DNA from: JAPPLB01 sp965218555
GTDB lineage: Bacteria > Acidobacteriota > Terriglobia > Bryobacterales > UBA6623
NCBI GenBank assembly: GCA_965218555.1
Contig: OZ244625.1
Coordinates: 682,001 to 746,000, forward strand
Direction of reading: 5' to 3'
Length of the DNA: 64,000 bases
Below are positions 15,895 through 25,200 of the stretch, in pieces; position 1 is the stretch's first letter; each line of letters begins with the position of its first letter. The position numbers and the translations under genes are program-made. Under the pieces are notes generated by a model that saw only the letters and a list, made by a program, of their open reading frames with translations, was not told the origin of the DNA and did not search any database.

Positions 15895-17241
15895 CTAGCG
15901 GTAAAGACGGTCTTCGAGCTCGACCCAGGCGTCTTGGGTGTCTTCGAGCCAATTCGTTGTCAGGGTGTCCAACTCGGACTCCAACTCGCGATGGGAAGGA
16001 TTGCCGACAAGGTTCGCGAGTTGGAAGGGGTCTTCCTGATTGTCGTGGAGCAGCCAGGGGCGATCTTCGTGGCGTGCGTAGGTGTGGCGGGCGGTGCGCA
16101 CGCCGCGCCACGGAGGGAATTCGTTCCGCTCGGTAGGCGTGTAGCTTTGCAGGTAAACGGACTCGGGCTCGTCACCGCCGGCTCCGGTCAAGAGACCGGC
16201 GACGTTGCGGCCGTGCATGTTGCGCTTCGGGGCGATACCTCCGAGTCCGAGGAGAGTCGGCACCATGTCGACATGGGAAAACGGGAAGCTCAGCGTTTGG
16301 CCCGGCGTGACCGCGGCGGGATAATGCAGGATACCGGGGACGCGGATCGATTCCTCCCAAGGCTTGCGCTTGAGAAAGCGGCCGTGGGAACCGAGCATGT
16401 CGCCATGGTCAGAGGTGAGCAGGACGATCGTATTTTCTGTGTGACCGCTCTCCTTGAGGACGTTCAAGATGCGGCCGACTTGGTTGTCGATAAAGGAGAC
16501 AGCGGCGTAGTAGCCGGCGATATCGTTGCGACCGCCCCGGCGCGTGTCGGGCTTCCAGTTGCCGCGCATCGTCAGGACGTCGGGATCGTACAGGTTCATG
16601 TACTCCGGCGGCGCGACGTAGGGATTGTGGGGCGGCCCCCACTCCAAGTAGAGGCAGAAAGGCTCTGCGGATTCCTGGGAGATGAACTCAATGGCTTCGT
16701 CGGTGAAGGTCTCTGCGGAGTAGCCCGGCATATCGATCGGCGTCGGGTTGTCGCGGAAGTACTGCATGCTCCAGTAGTCATGTGAGCAGATGTTGGCGGC
16801 CCAGTAGTCGAAACCCTGTCGGCGAGGCCCGGGAGTTACAAAGCCGGGCAGTCGTTTGCCGCCTTCGAGGTGCCACTTGCCCACGAACCCGGTGCGATAG
16901 CCCTCTGACTTAAGGATCTCGGCGATCGTGACCTCGCTATTCGGCAACGGCGCATCGTTGACAGCGACACCGTGGGCATGTGCGTAGCGTCCGGTGAGCA
17001 ACGTGCCGCGTGCGGGGCAGCAAACCGGGCAGTTCGCAAACGTGTTCTCCAACAGAACGCCTTCGGAAGCAAGATTATCCATGTTGGGGGTCTGGACATC
17101 AGGGTTCCCCATCACGCCGAGATCCATACCGCGGAACTGATCGGGCACGAGAACCAGGATATTCGGGCGAGGCTTTTCGGAGCGGCAGCCCATCAAAGCC
17201 GCACCGGCGAGGCTCGCCAAGAAATCACGCCGCTCGATCAC
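15895..17241 (-). CDS. Tat-exported sulfatase (lipoprotein)
   Basis: A 448-residue type I sulfatase. The N-terminus IERRDFLASLAGAALMGC combines a twin-arginine motif with a lipobox, so it is exported folded and probably lipid-anchored. The sulfatase signature is CCPARGTLLTGR, in which the first Cys of the pair (C-x-P-x-R) would be converted to formylglycine. Metal-binding segments PNILVLVPDQFRGMDLG, GKWHLEGG and TSDHGDMLGSHG follow. The short C-terminal domain ends in a helix. It needs a formylglycine-generating enzyme encoded elsewhere. The substrate is unknown; polysaccharide sulfate esters are likely from the family. Confidence 0.92.
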   Translation of the reverse strand: MIERRDFLASLAGAALMGCRSEKPRPNILVLVPDQFRGMDLGVMGNPDVQTPNMDNLASEGVLLENTFANCPVCCPARGTLLTGRYAHAHGVAVNDAPLPNSEVTIAEILKSEGYRTGFVGKWHLEGGKRLPGFVTPGPRRQGFDYWAANICSHDYWSMQYFRDNPTPIDMPGYSAETFTDEAIEFISQESAEPFCLYLEWGPPHNPYVAPPEYMNLYDPDVLTMRGNWKPDTRRGGRNDIAGYYAAVSFIDNQVGRILNVLKESGHTENTIVLLTSDHGDMLGSHGRFLKRKPWEESIRVPGILHYPAAVTPGQTLSFPFSHVDMVPTLLGLGGIAPKRNMHGRNVAGLLTGAGGDEPESVYLQSYTPTERNEFPPWRGVRTARHTYARHEDRPWLLHDNQEDPFQLANLVGNPSHRELESELDTLTTNWLEDTQDAWVELEDRLYR

Positions 17242-17733
17242 AGGGGTTCAGCATGGCACCGGGTCGAAGGCAGTGTCAAGGCGGGATCGTCTCGTGGCCC
17301 CGTGCATCGATTTCTTGAAACCTGCTTGCAGCCAACTACACTCCGGTCGGCGCCACACTCGGGTGCGAGAAGTCAATACACTTGCACGATTCTTCAAAGC
17401 ACAATGGAGGGAACATGTTTTTAGATGCTCCTCGTATGCATATGCCAACTTTTTACCCACCGAAGCCTACTGTCGAGCACAGATACAATTGACAACGAGT
17501 TGCAAATTGCGATATTTTGGTTGGCTGCGGGAAAACTGCAATCCAGTTGCATTTGCTGTCTCAGGACTCCCAAGACAACGTGCCGCTATCGATGACGCAA
17601 TCGTTTCTGCTCCGCCGTGCGCGGCGGGCAGGTCTTCTTACGGCGCCGGACTCTCTTACACAGGCGGCGTTCCCACTTCCGGCGTCGTCGCAGTGAGACT
17701 TCAGTGCACTTTCGAATCAGCTTCTAAACGATC
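17242..17733. other. AT-richer intergenic region before ferredoxin
   Basis: This 492-base stretch between the sulfatase and ferredoxin genes (divergent) is visibly less GC-rich than its surroundings, especially 17390-17530. It contains the promoter candidate at 17489-17518. I see no gene or repeat in it. Confidence 0.5.
17489..17518 (+). promoter_or_regulatory. Sigma70-type promoter candidate for the ferredoxin gene
   Basis: TTGACA at 17489-17494 is a perfect -35 element; 18 bases later TATTTT (17513-17518) is a four-of-six -10 element in an AT-rich stretch. The next gene downstream is the ferredoxin at 17734, which would give a leader of about 200 bases. Confidence 0.4.
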
Positions 17734-18015
17734 ATGACGCACTACGTAATCGCGGAACCTTGCACAAGCCGGAAGGATACGAACTGCCTGGAGGTTTGTC
17801 CAGTGGACGCGATCCACCCGAACCGCAACTCTCCCGACTTTAAGACCACCGACAAGCTTCATATCAACGCAGAGACGTGCATTGGTTGCGGCTCGTGCTT
17901 TCGCGTGTGTGCGGCGAAGGCGATCTTCACTCTCGAGGAGCTGCCGGCACCCTACGAGCCGTATGCCCTCGAGAACCTGCAGTATTTCCAACCTGCCCGG
18001 CAAGTGACCACCTGA
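17734..18015 (+). CDS. fdxA: 7Fe ferredoxin (FdxA type)
   Basis: A 93-residue electron carrier. Cysteines at 9, 17 and 21 (C-x7-C-x3-C-P, in EPCTSRKDTNCLEVCPVDAI) and at 48, 51, 54 and 58 (CIGCGSCFRVC) give exactly the seven-cysteine pattern of FdxA-type proteins, which carry one [3Fe-4S] and one [4Fe-4S] cluster. The usual 'P' after the last cysteine is Ala here. The C-terminal tail is aromatic. It stands alone; its redox partner is not evident from neighbours. The start at 17734 is the only ATG upstream of the first cysteine. Confidence 0.9.
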   Translation: MTHYVIAEPCTSRKDTNCLEVCPVDAIHPNRNSPDFKTTDKLHINAETCIGCGSCFRVCAAKAIFTLEELPAPYEPYALENLQYFQPARQVTT

Positions 18016-18363
18016 CCTGATTATATTGCCGTCTCGTATACGCCGGCACCCTTCACGGCTGAAATTCCTGCTGCGGCTCGTTGTGAACCTCAAAGTTCCT
18101 GAGCCATCCCTCGTTGCGCTCGTCGGAACTTCAGGAGGCTCTCAGATCTACCACCGGGCGATGTGGACCCCCTGGTAGTCAGATGGTTGAATTTCTCCAG
18201 CGTTGTCCTTGACGTGCAGCAGCCCGTGATCGATGAAGAAGAACTCGCACAGCCGCGCGCCGAGAAGTCAGCGAGCCGGCTTTGAAACCTGAGCACGCCT
18301 GGCGGTGTCTCTAGTCTGTAACCTGTAAGCGGCCGCAGGGTGTAGTTGCACGGCTCAGGGTCG
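18016..18363. other. Intergenic region with a possible coding remnant
   Basis: This 348-base gap between the ferredoxin and carboxypeptidase-regulatory-like genes has no intact gene. On the minus strand, 18148-18264 reads as a closed 38-codon stretch ending FIDHGLLHVKDNAGEIQ then PSDYQGVHIARW and a stop. It has the feel of a real protein C-terminus, but has no start codon; I treat it as a possible fragment only. Confidence 0.3.
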
Positions 18364-19908
18364 ATGCGAGTAAGCGGATCATTCTCAGTCGAACGGCATC
18401 TCTTGGCGCTTGTGCTGCTGGTTCCGTGCGCTTCCGCACAGTCCATCACCGGCCACGTCTTCGAGCGAGTCGGCGACCGGCTTGTTCCGTTGCACAAAGC
18501 TCTCGTGTCGGCCAGTTCGCCCGACGGCCGGCAAACGTTCGCCGTCACCCGGACCGATGGCCGGGGCCGCTTTCTGCTCGCGGGCGAGGCGGCGGGTCGT
18601 CTGCGGTTGATGGCCGCGAAGTTCGGCTATCTTGTTACCTCGTCCGGCGGCAAAAAACAGACGGATTTGAATGTCAGTTGCTTCGAAGCCGCTTACGGTC
18701 CGTTTGACTTCGAGCTGGTCAAAGGAGCTGTTGTGGCCGGAACCGCGGTCGACGACCTCAACGAACCCGTCGAGAATGCCCACATCTGGTTGCTCACACC
18801 AAGCGCTGCTTCGACGGACGCCGCCAATTTGCGAGGCGAGGGGCGCACCGACGATCGAGGCCGATTCCGCATTATCGGTCTCCCTGGGGGCGTCTACGAC
18901 CTGCATGGCGCGGTTGGCGGACGGGGTGGGGGCAACAAGACTCTCCGCTCCGGACCCATGCCGATTGAGGTTGACGCGGGCGAAGAGATCGGCGGCATCT
19001 CGCTGCGGCTTGCGGATATCGCCGGCACGACGTTCACGGTTGCCGGACGCGTTGCCGGAGTCGATCTGTCATTGCAAGGCGACCACATTTTGTGGATGCG
19101 TCCGCTGAGAAGGAGGCTTCAGGCCGGTCCTCAGGCTGCATCACACAGGTATCGGCTGGCGCAGGACGGCGCATTCACGATTGAGGGGGTTCTGCCGGGC
19201 GACTACGTTTTCTCGTACAGCAATAATCCTCGCAGCGGACCGCAGCAGCGATTCCCACTCGGATTGGTGCTCGTCGAGAGCGAGATACGGGGGCTCACTC
19301 TCCAGCCGCTGGATCCGACGGGCTTTCGCGGGCGGGTGAAAAGCGACGGGAGCGAGCTGCCCAATCACCTTTCCCTTAGCTTCGTTCGCGCCGATGAGTC
19401 CGGCATCTCCACGCGCGCGGTTGCGGCCTTTCCAGACTTCAAATTCCAGGAAACACATCTATTGCCGGGGACTTACCGCCTATCCGTGGCCGGCCGGGAG
19501 CTCTACATCAAGGGCGTACGCAGCGGCGGCGAGACGCTGGCGCCGCAGGACATTGCGCTGCGGTCTGGAGAGATTCGCAATGTGACGCTGATTGTTTCAT
19601 CTGAGTTCGCGGCTGTCCGGGGGCGCGTGAAGCCGTCTCGCGATCAACGAGCTGAAGAGCCTGCGGCATCGCATTACCGAGTGGGCCTTGAAGGGCCGAA
19701 CGGCATTGTCTCCGCGCAAACTGATCAGAACGGCGCGTTCGCTTTCGAGAAGCTGACGCCGGGGCCGTATCGAATCTGTGCCTGGAGCGATCGCAACTCA
19801 GCCGAGGTGCACGGCCGGGCGCTCTGGGAATCCGCCGGAGATGCCGTGCGGAGCTTTCCGATTGAACCCGGCAGCGAGATCGAGATTGATCTGACGGCCG
19901 TCGAATGA
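18364..19908 (+). CDS. Exported protein with carboxypeptidase-regulatory-like repeats
   Basis: A 514-residue secreted protein. A signal peptide (HLLALVLLVPCASAQS) is followed by repeated Ig-like/prealbumin-type modules of the carboxypeptidase regulatory family, recognisable by recurring segments such as VTRTDGRGRFLLAGEAAGRL, RTDDRGRFRIIGLPGGVYDL, GVLPGDYVFSY and FAFEKLTPGPYRICAW. No catalytic residues are apparent. Such proteins are greatly expanded in Solibacter-like Acidobacteriota and are thought to be surface or secreted adhesive modules; that is inference. The start at 18364 puts the signal peptide at the N-terminus. The stop overlaps the next gene's ATG by four bases. Confidence 0.8.
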   Translation: MRVSGSFSVERHLLALVLLVPCASAQSITGHVFERVGDRLVPLHKALVSASSPDGRQTFAVTRTDGRGRFLLAGEAAGRLRLMAAKFGYLVTSSGGKKQTDLNVSCFEAAYGPFDFELVKGAVVAGTAVDDLNEPVENAHIWLLTPSAASTDAANLRGEGRTDDRGRFRIIGLPGGVYDLHGAVGGRGGGNKTLRSGPMPIEVDAGEEIGGISLRLADIAGTTFTVAGRVAGVDLSLQGDHILWMRPLRRRLQAGPQAASHRYRLAQDGAFTIEGVLPGDYVFSYSNNPRSGPQQRFPLGLVLVESEIRGLTLQPLDPTGFRGRVKSDGSELPNHLSLSFVRADESGISTRAVAAFPDFKFQETHLLPGTYRLSVAGRELYIKGVRSGGETLAPQDIALRSGEIRNVTLIVSSEFAAVRGRVKPSRDQRAEEPAASHYRVGLEGPNGIVSAQTDQNGAFAFEKLTPGPYRICAWSDRNSAEVHGRALWESAGDAVRSFPIEPGSEIEIDLTAVE

Positions 19909-21545
19909 CCAGACTCGATCGGCGGGAGGAGAGCTTTCAGACAAGCCCTCGGTGCGCCTGTCTCGGCTGGCTGCTTGTCTGCATCGTGCTTGCCGGCGCC
20001 GGACGAGTCCGGGCGGGAGAAATCCGTGGATTCGTCGGCTCGGCGCACGGCAATGAGCCGCTGCGGAGCGTCCGGGTGAGTCTCGCTTCCAGCAAGATGT
20101 CGGACCAGGGACCGGTGGTCAGCCGTCACGCGCGCAGCGGCCTCGATGGACGCTTCCTATTTGCGGATCTCCCTCTAAGCGACTACTCGCTGAGTTTCCG
20201 CAAGGATGGCTACGAGGCGGGTTCCAGCATTTCGGCGAGTGTCAATCTGAGCGGGGACGAGCCGCGCGCCGACCTACGCGTCGAGATGAGGCGTTCGGCG
20301 GCGATCTCGGGCCGCGTCTTGGACACCGATGGCGACGCTGTCCCGTTGGCGACCGTTCAACTCTACGAGAGGCTGACTGCACAGGGGCTCTCGCGGCTTC
20401 AGTTCAAGCGCTCGGCGGTAACGAACGATCTTGGCGAGTACCGTTTGTCGGGGCTCGAGCCCGGCCGCTATTTCGCGGCGGCGCGGCCATTGAGCCTACC
20501 CAGCCCACGCGGTGTCCGCGCCTTCGAGTTCCCCAATATGTACCATCCCAACGCAGGGTCCATTGAGGAGAGCACGCCGATCGCGGCGCGCTGGGGAGTC
20601 GAACGCGAAGGGGTCGATTTCCATCTGCCTCGCGCGATGCTCACATCGGTCGAGGGATCTGTCTTCCACGGTGAAAGTGGGCAGCCCTGCCCTTCCTGCA
20701 ACGTGATCGTCATCGACCCCGGAAACCTCACTGTGGCTTCTGTTTCGCCTGATGAGCAAGGGCTCTTCGCGGTGCGCGGGCTGCACCCCGGAGCATACCG
20801 ATTGTTGACCCAGACGGGCGGCGGCGGGTTGCACGCGGAGGAGTCCGTGCTGCTGTTCTCCCGCAAGACCTTCGAAGTGGCGCTTACCCTGTCCGCCACC
20901 CAGGATGTCGTTGGCCGCATCGTAGCGGAAACCGCCCCTCCCGAGGACGACCCCGCGGCCCTTACCCAAGCGATGAGGGTGCGTCTCGTATCGGACGTGG
21001 GCGCCCCCAGTGGACGCTTGACCCGCCTGCCCACGCTCGCCGCCGGTGGCGGGTTCCGCTTTAGCGGCGTCACGCCGGGCTCCCATCATGTGTTCGTGGC
21101 GGATCTGCCGAAATCAGCCTATGTGCTCCGGATGCTGGTCGACGGCCACCCGCTGAAGAGCCGGCGGGTATCGGTTCCGCGAAGTGCGCCGCTCGAAAGA
21201 CTCGAGATCCGCATCGCTTTCGATGCCGGCATCGTGCAAGGAACCGTTAGTGAAGAGGGATGGCCGGCTTCCGGAACCCCATCGGGCTTCGTTGTTCTGC
21301 TGCCCGATCGCTACGGGGAGGATTGGGATTTCGAGCGCTTGGGTCGCTACCGCGAAGACGGGGCGTATGCCATCGGAGGCGTCCCTCCGGGCTCCTACAC
21401 CGTATTCGTAATCGGTCGGGATCATCACTTCGACCTTGGCAGCGCCGAAGACCTGCGCTACCTGCGCGAAAGCGGCCGCCGCGTGCGCGTCATCGCAGGT
21501 GAGTCCGTCACGGCGGAGGCGCCTTTCATTGCCGATTGCGAATAG
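19905..21545 (+). CDS. Second exported carboxypeptidase-regulatory-like protein
   Basis: A 546-residue paralogue-like neighbour of the preceding gene, starting within its stop codon (AATGACC). A hydrophobic segment ending in AGRVRAGEI suggests cleavage near residue 40. Beta-sandwich modules repeat with segments SGLDGRFLFADLPLSDYSL, TNDLGEYRLSGLEPGRYFAA, DEQGLFAVRGLHPGAYRL, FRFSGVTPGSHHVF and YAIGGVPPGSYTVFV. Translational coupling suggests that the two proteins are made together and may interact. Ligand and function are unknown. Confidence 0.8.
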   Translation: MTRLDRREESFQTSPRCACLGWLLVCIVLAGAGRVRAGEIRGFVGSAHGNEPLRSVRVSLASSKMSDQGPVVSRHARSGLDGRFLFADLPLSDYSLSFRKDGYEAGSSISASVNLSGDEPRADLRVEMRRSAAISGRVLDTDGDAVPLATVQLYERLTAQGLSRLQFKRSAVTNDLGEYRLSGLEPGRYFAAARPLSLPSPRGVRAFEFPNMYHPNAGSIEESTPIAARWGVEREGVDFHLPRAMLTSVEGSVFHGESGQPCPSCNVIVIDPGNLTVASVSPDEQGLFAVRGLHPGAYRLLTQTGGGGLHAEESVLLFSRKTFEVALTLSATQDVVGRIVAETAPPEDDPAALTQAMRVRLVSDVGAPSGRLTRLPTLAAGGGFRFSGVTPGSHHVFVADLPKSAYVLRMLVDGHPLKSRRVSVPRSAPLERLEIRIAFDAGIVQGTVSEEGWPASGTPSGFVVLLPDRYGEDWDFERLGRYREDGAYAIGGVPPGSYTVFVIGRDHHFDLGSAEDLRYLRESGRRVRVIAGESVTAEAPFIADCE

Positions 21546-21562
21546 CGGCTTGCAGCAAAGAT

Positions 21563-21638
21563 TGGTGGGCCCTGCAGGATTCGAACCTGCGGCCTACGGA
21601 TTATGAGTCCGCAGCTCTAACCGCTGAGCTAAGGGCCC
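21563..21638 (-). tRNA. tRNA with CAU anticodon (probably tRNA-Ile2, alternatively Met)
   Basis: The 76-base gene folds fully: acceptor GGGCCCT with AGGGCCC, D-arm GCTC-AGCGGTTA-GAGC, anticodon stem GCGGA/TCCGT with loop CTCATAA, T-arm GCAGG-TTCGAAT-CCTGC, discriminator A and an encoded CCA (21565-21563). The anticodon is CAT. The acceptor with consecutive C4-C5-C6 and the TTAGCTCAG-GGTTAGAGC D-region resemble bacterial tRNA-Ile2, whose C34 becomes lysidine through TilS, more than elongator Met, but I cannot settle this by eye. Confidence 0.95.
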
Positions 21639-21774
21639 CGAACAGCAGGCTTGCGCCTCCCACGATTTTACACTGCGATACATTTATATAATGTTGGGTT
21701 AAGTCCCGACTCGTGGTTTCGCGCCTTGATATAGACGCTACGGCAGAATACATCGCTCCGAGAGCAGCTCAACC

Positions 21775-22149
21775 ATGGCCGGTCAAAGCAAAATCCATCG
21801 CTGGGATGACATTGAGCACGAAGAGCTTGGGCCGGCGATCGGAAGACGGGTTGTCCACACCGACCGCATGACGATAGCTCGCCTCTATTTGAAAAAGGGA
21901 GGGATCGTTCCCCGGCACCATCACGAGAACGAGCAGGTGAGCTATGTGATGGAGGGCCGTTTACGCTTCTACTTTGACGATCGCGAAGAAGACGTGTCGG
22001 CGGGCGAGATGATGCAGATTCCTTCGCAGAAGCCGCACAAAGTGGAAGCTCTCGAGGATTCCGTCGCTCTGGATCTCTTCCAGCCCGTGCGCGAAGACTG
22101 GCTGAGAGGTGACGACGCCTATTTGAGAAACCCTTCCGCTTCGTCGTAA
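21775..22149 (+). CDS. Small cupin-domain protein
   Basis: A 124-residue single cupin. Motif 1 is seen in IVPRHHHENEQVSYVMEGRL (His, His, Glu metal ligands) and motif 2 in IPSQKPHKVEALEDSVAL (final His). No helix-turn-helix or signal peptide. Cupins of this length are often metal-dependent small-molecule oxygenases, isomerases or sensors; neither the substrate nor partner can be read here. It lies between the tRNA and the large NHL protein. Confidence 0.85.
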   Translation: MAGQSKIHRWDDIEHEELGPAIGRRVVHTDRMTIARLYLKKGGIVPRHHHENEQVSYVMEGRLRFYFDDREEDVSAGEMMQIPSQKPHKVEALEDSVALDLFQPVREDWLRGDDAYLRNPSASS

Positions 22150-22235
22150 CGTATTAGGTATTGGGGACGGGCTTGTTCTCGATTCGCCGTTTCCACCCAA
22201 GCGGTATTTTCTCAGCGCATCTCCGTTATCAAGTC

Positions 22236-25200
22236 GTGAGAACGAGAAACTTTCAGCCGCTTTGGGGATTCCTGATCGGCACCGGGCAAATCGGGCGGGG
22301 CAGCCTTGTTGCGGCGCTGCTGTTGGCGCTCGTCCTGGCACCCTCGGCGGCGGCGCAAGCTGTCTTTGTGAACGGGCAAGCCGCTCGCCTGGTTGTCGGC
22401 CAACCCAGTTTCACTCGTCAGGCCCCCCAGTCGAGCCGCGAGACAATCGGCGGGGCGGCGGGAGTCGCCATCGCGGGAGAACACCTCTTCATCGCGGACG
22501 GCAATGAGGTCGGTTCGACTCCCCTCAACAACCGGGTCCTGATCTACAACGACCTGTCGAGCTTCATCCACGACCTCGATGCGGAACTGCCGCAGCCGGG
22601 AGCGGAATTGCCGGATGACGACTTCTGTCCCGTCTGTGTCGGCCTGCCGGATACCGTACTCGGTCAGACCGACTTCGACAGTTTCGGGCCGGGGCTCGCC
22701 GACGGTGTCCAGAACCCTTCGGCGGTCCACTCCGACGGCGTGACGCTCGCGGTCGCCGACACCGACAACAACCGCGTTCTCATCTGGAGGACGATTCCCA
22801 CCATGAACGGGACGCTTCCGGATGTTGTGGTCGGACAGCCCGACTTTGAGACTAGCTCCCCGCGGACGACAGCCGAGGGCCTGCGCGGCCCGCAGGGCGT
22901 CTGGATCGACAGCGGGCGTCTGTTCGTTGCCGACACCCTGAACGGCCGTGTCCTGATCTACAACTCGATTCCGACTTCGAACGGATCCACCGCCAACATC
23001 GTGCTGGGCCAACCCGACTTCGATACGCGTCCCGAGCCCGACATTACGCAGTCGAACGTGGAGACCACGGCCTCGTCGATGCTCGACCCGGTGGCAGTCA
23101 CCGTCACGAACGGCCAGATGTTCGTGAGTGACCTGGGATTCAGCCGAGTGATGATCTTCTCCAGCGTCCCGACGCAGAATTTCTCTCCCGCCGATGTCGT
23201 GGTGGGGCAGTTAGATTTTGAATCCTCTGTGGCAAACGATTCCACATCGCTGTGCGAAGCATTGGACCCGCCGCCGCCCTCGAACCTCGATGACGACATG
23301 TCTTCCACGCCGGACGACGACTGCGAGGCTACGGAGGAAAAGGAACAGTCTTGTGCGGATGAGATCGACAACGATTGCGACGGCATGATCGATTTCTTCA
23401 ATGACGACGACTGCGGCCCTGCCTTTCCCAGGCGTTGTGAAGCTACCCTGCATTTCCCTCGCTTCGCGCTTTCGGACGGCGAGAAGCTCTATGTCTCCGA
23501 CAGCGGGAACGATCGGGTGCTGATCTACAACGAGATTCCACAGGAGAACGGCGCGGCGGCGGATGTCGTGCTGGGACAAGCCGACTTTCAGAGGCTGAGA
23601 GAGTCTACCGGCGCGGCGAGCCTGCGCTCACCCGGCACGCTAGCCCTTGACGGTACGAACCTCTATGTGGCCGACCCTTTCACACGGCGCGTTCTGGTTT
23701 TCACGCCGGCCGAGGACCAGATTGCTGAGAATGGACTTGTCAACGCCGCGGCTTTCCAGATTCCGGCGAGCGGCTCCGTCTTCATGGAGGGCACTCTGGC
23801 AGAGGGGCAGATAACGACGATCACGGTCGGACAACGCAAATACGAGCATGTTGCGGAAGAGGGCGATGCGGCGCCAGAGGCCGCTGCATCCCTTGTTGAG
23901 CAGATCAACGCCGACCCCTATTCCCTCGTCACGGCGACTCCCGCCGTGCAGCGCGGTAACCATGCCAGCGGCGCCCTGACGTTTAGTGGCGAGATTCAAC
24001 CTAGTGATCGCATCTCTCTCGACATCGGCAATGAAACGTATGTGGTCGTCGTTCAAGCGGGTGACGAACCGCTTGTAATGGTCGACCGCTTCTTGTATGT
24101 GATCAAGAGCAACCCCGACTCGCGGTTCTTCGCACTACGAGACACGACAGGAGACGTCCTCAACGTGCTGCGGTTGGTGTTTCGGGATATCGGCCCGGCA
24201 GGGAACGACATCCCCTATTCAGTCTCATTGTCGCCTGGAGCGCTGATTACGGTCGAAGCGGAGGGGGAAGCCCTCACTGGCGGCAACCTCAACTACGGCT
24301 TCCGTGTCTCCGCCAAGGAGCCTGGCCCGGAAGGCAACGGCATCCCCTTCAGCACCGCGACAGCGATGGGCGAAACCTCTTCCGCTCCCACGCGTTCCAG
24401 TCAACAACTCAAGGGAGGCAGTGACGCTCGTGAGTTGCCTGTTGGGACGATCGGGGCCTTGTTCGGCAACGACTTCGCCGATCGTATTTGGTATCCAGAG
24501 TCCGCGGACCCCGAAGTGCCGGCAGAGGGGGATGGCGTTCGCGGTTTTGTCGATGGCGAGTCCGGGCTCGGCAGCCGTTCGATGGACCTGCCCACGGAAT
24601 TGGGGGGGGTACGCGTCTATGTCAACGGAGTCGCAGCGCCCTTGCTTAGCGTCACTCCGGAACAGATCTATTTCTTCGTTCCTTTCGAAGCGGTGGGAAG
24701 TACCGTCAGTGTCTACGTGCGAAGAGTGCGAGACGACGGGACGGTGACCGTTTCCGCGCCCCGGGCCGCGAGAGTGGCTCGTGCTTCACCCGGCTTGTTT
24801 GCCTTTGATGGGCCGGAGCCACGGCAGGCAATCGCCGTTCATACCACTGGTGTCGCCCAGGGCCGCGCCGCGGTTACGCAGGTCGCTACCAGTGAAGGCA
24901 CCACAATCACCGCAGGCGTTACCCTCACCATCCGAGTGCAAGGCAGGGCCTATTCCTACGTCACGGTGGACGGCGATAGTGCCGAGAGCGTGCGGGACGG
25001 GCTCGTGGCCGCCATCAACAACGGCGATGGAGACCCTGATGTCGTCGCTTCCGCCGCAAGGGAGGGGTTCTTCTCGGCGCGCGCCGATGTCACCTTGACG
25101 GGAGAGATTCAAGCAGGTGACACCTTCACCGTCACCATTAACGGGCGCCGATACATCGTCGTTGTACAAGAGGACGATACGCTGGCCAGCTTACGCAACA

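Noticed and set aside
18090..18548. 152-codon minus-strand frame over the start of the carboxypeptidase-regulatory-like gene.
   Set aside because: Overlaps a gene with a clear signal peptide and domain repeats on the plus strand, and has no family resemblance.
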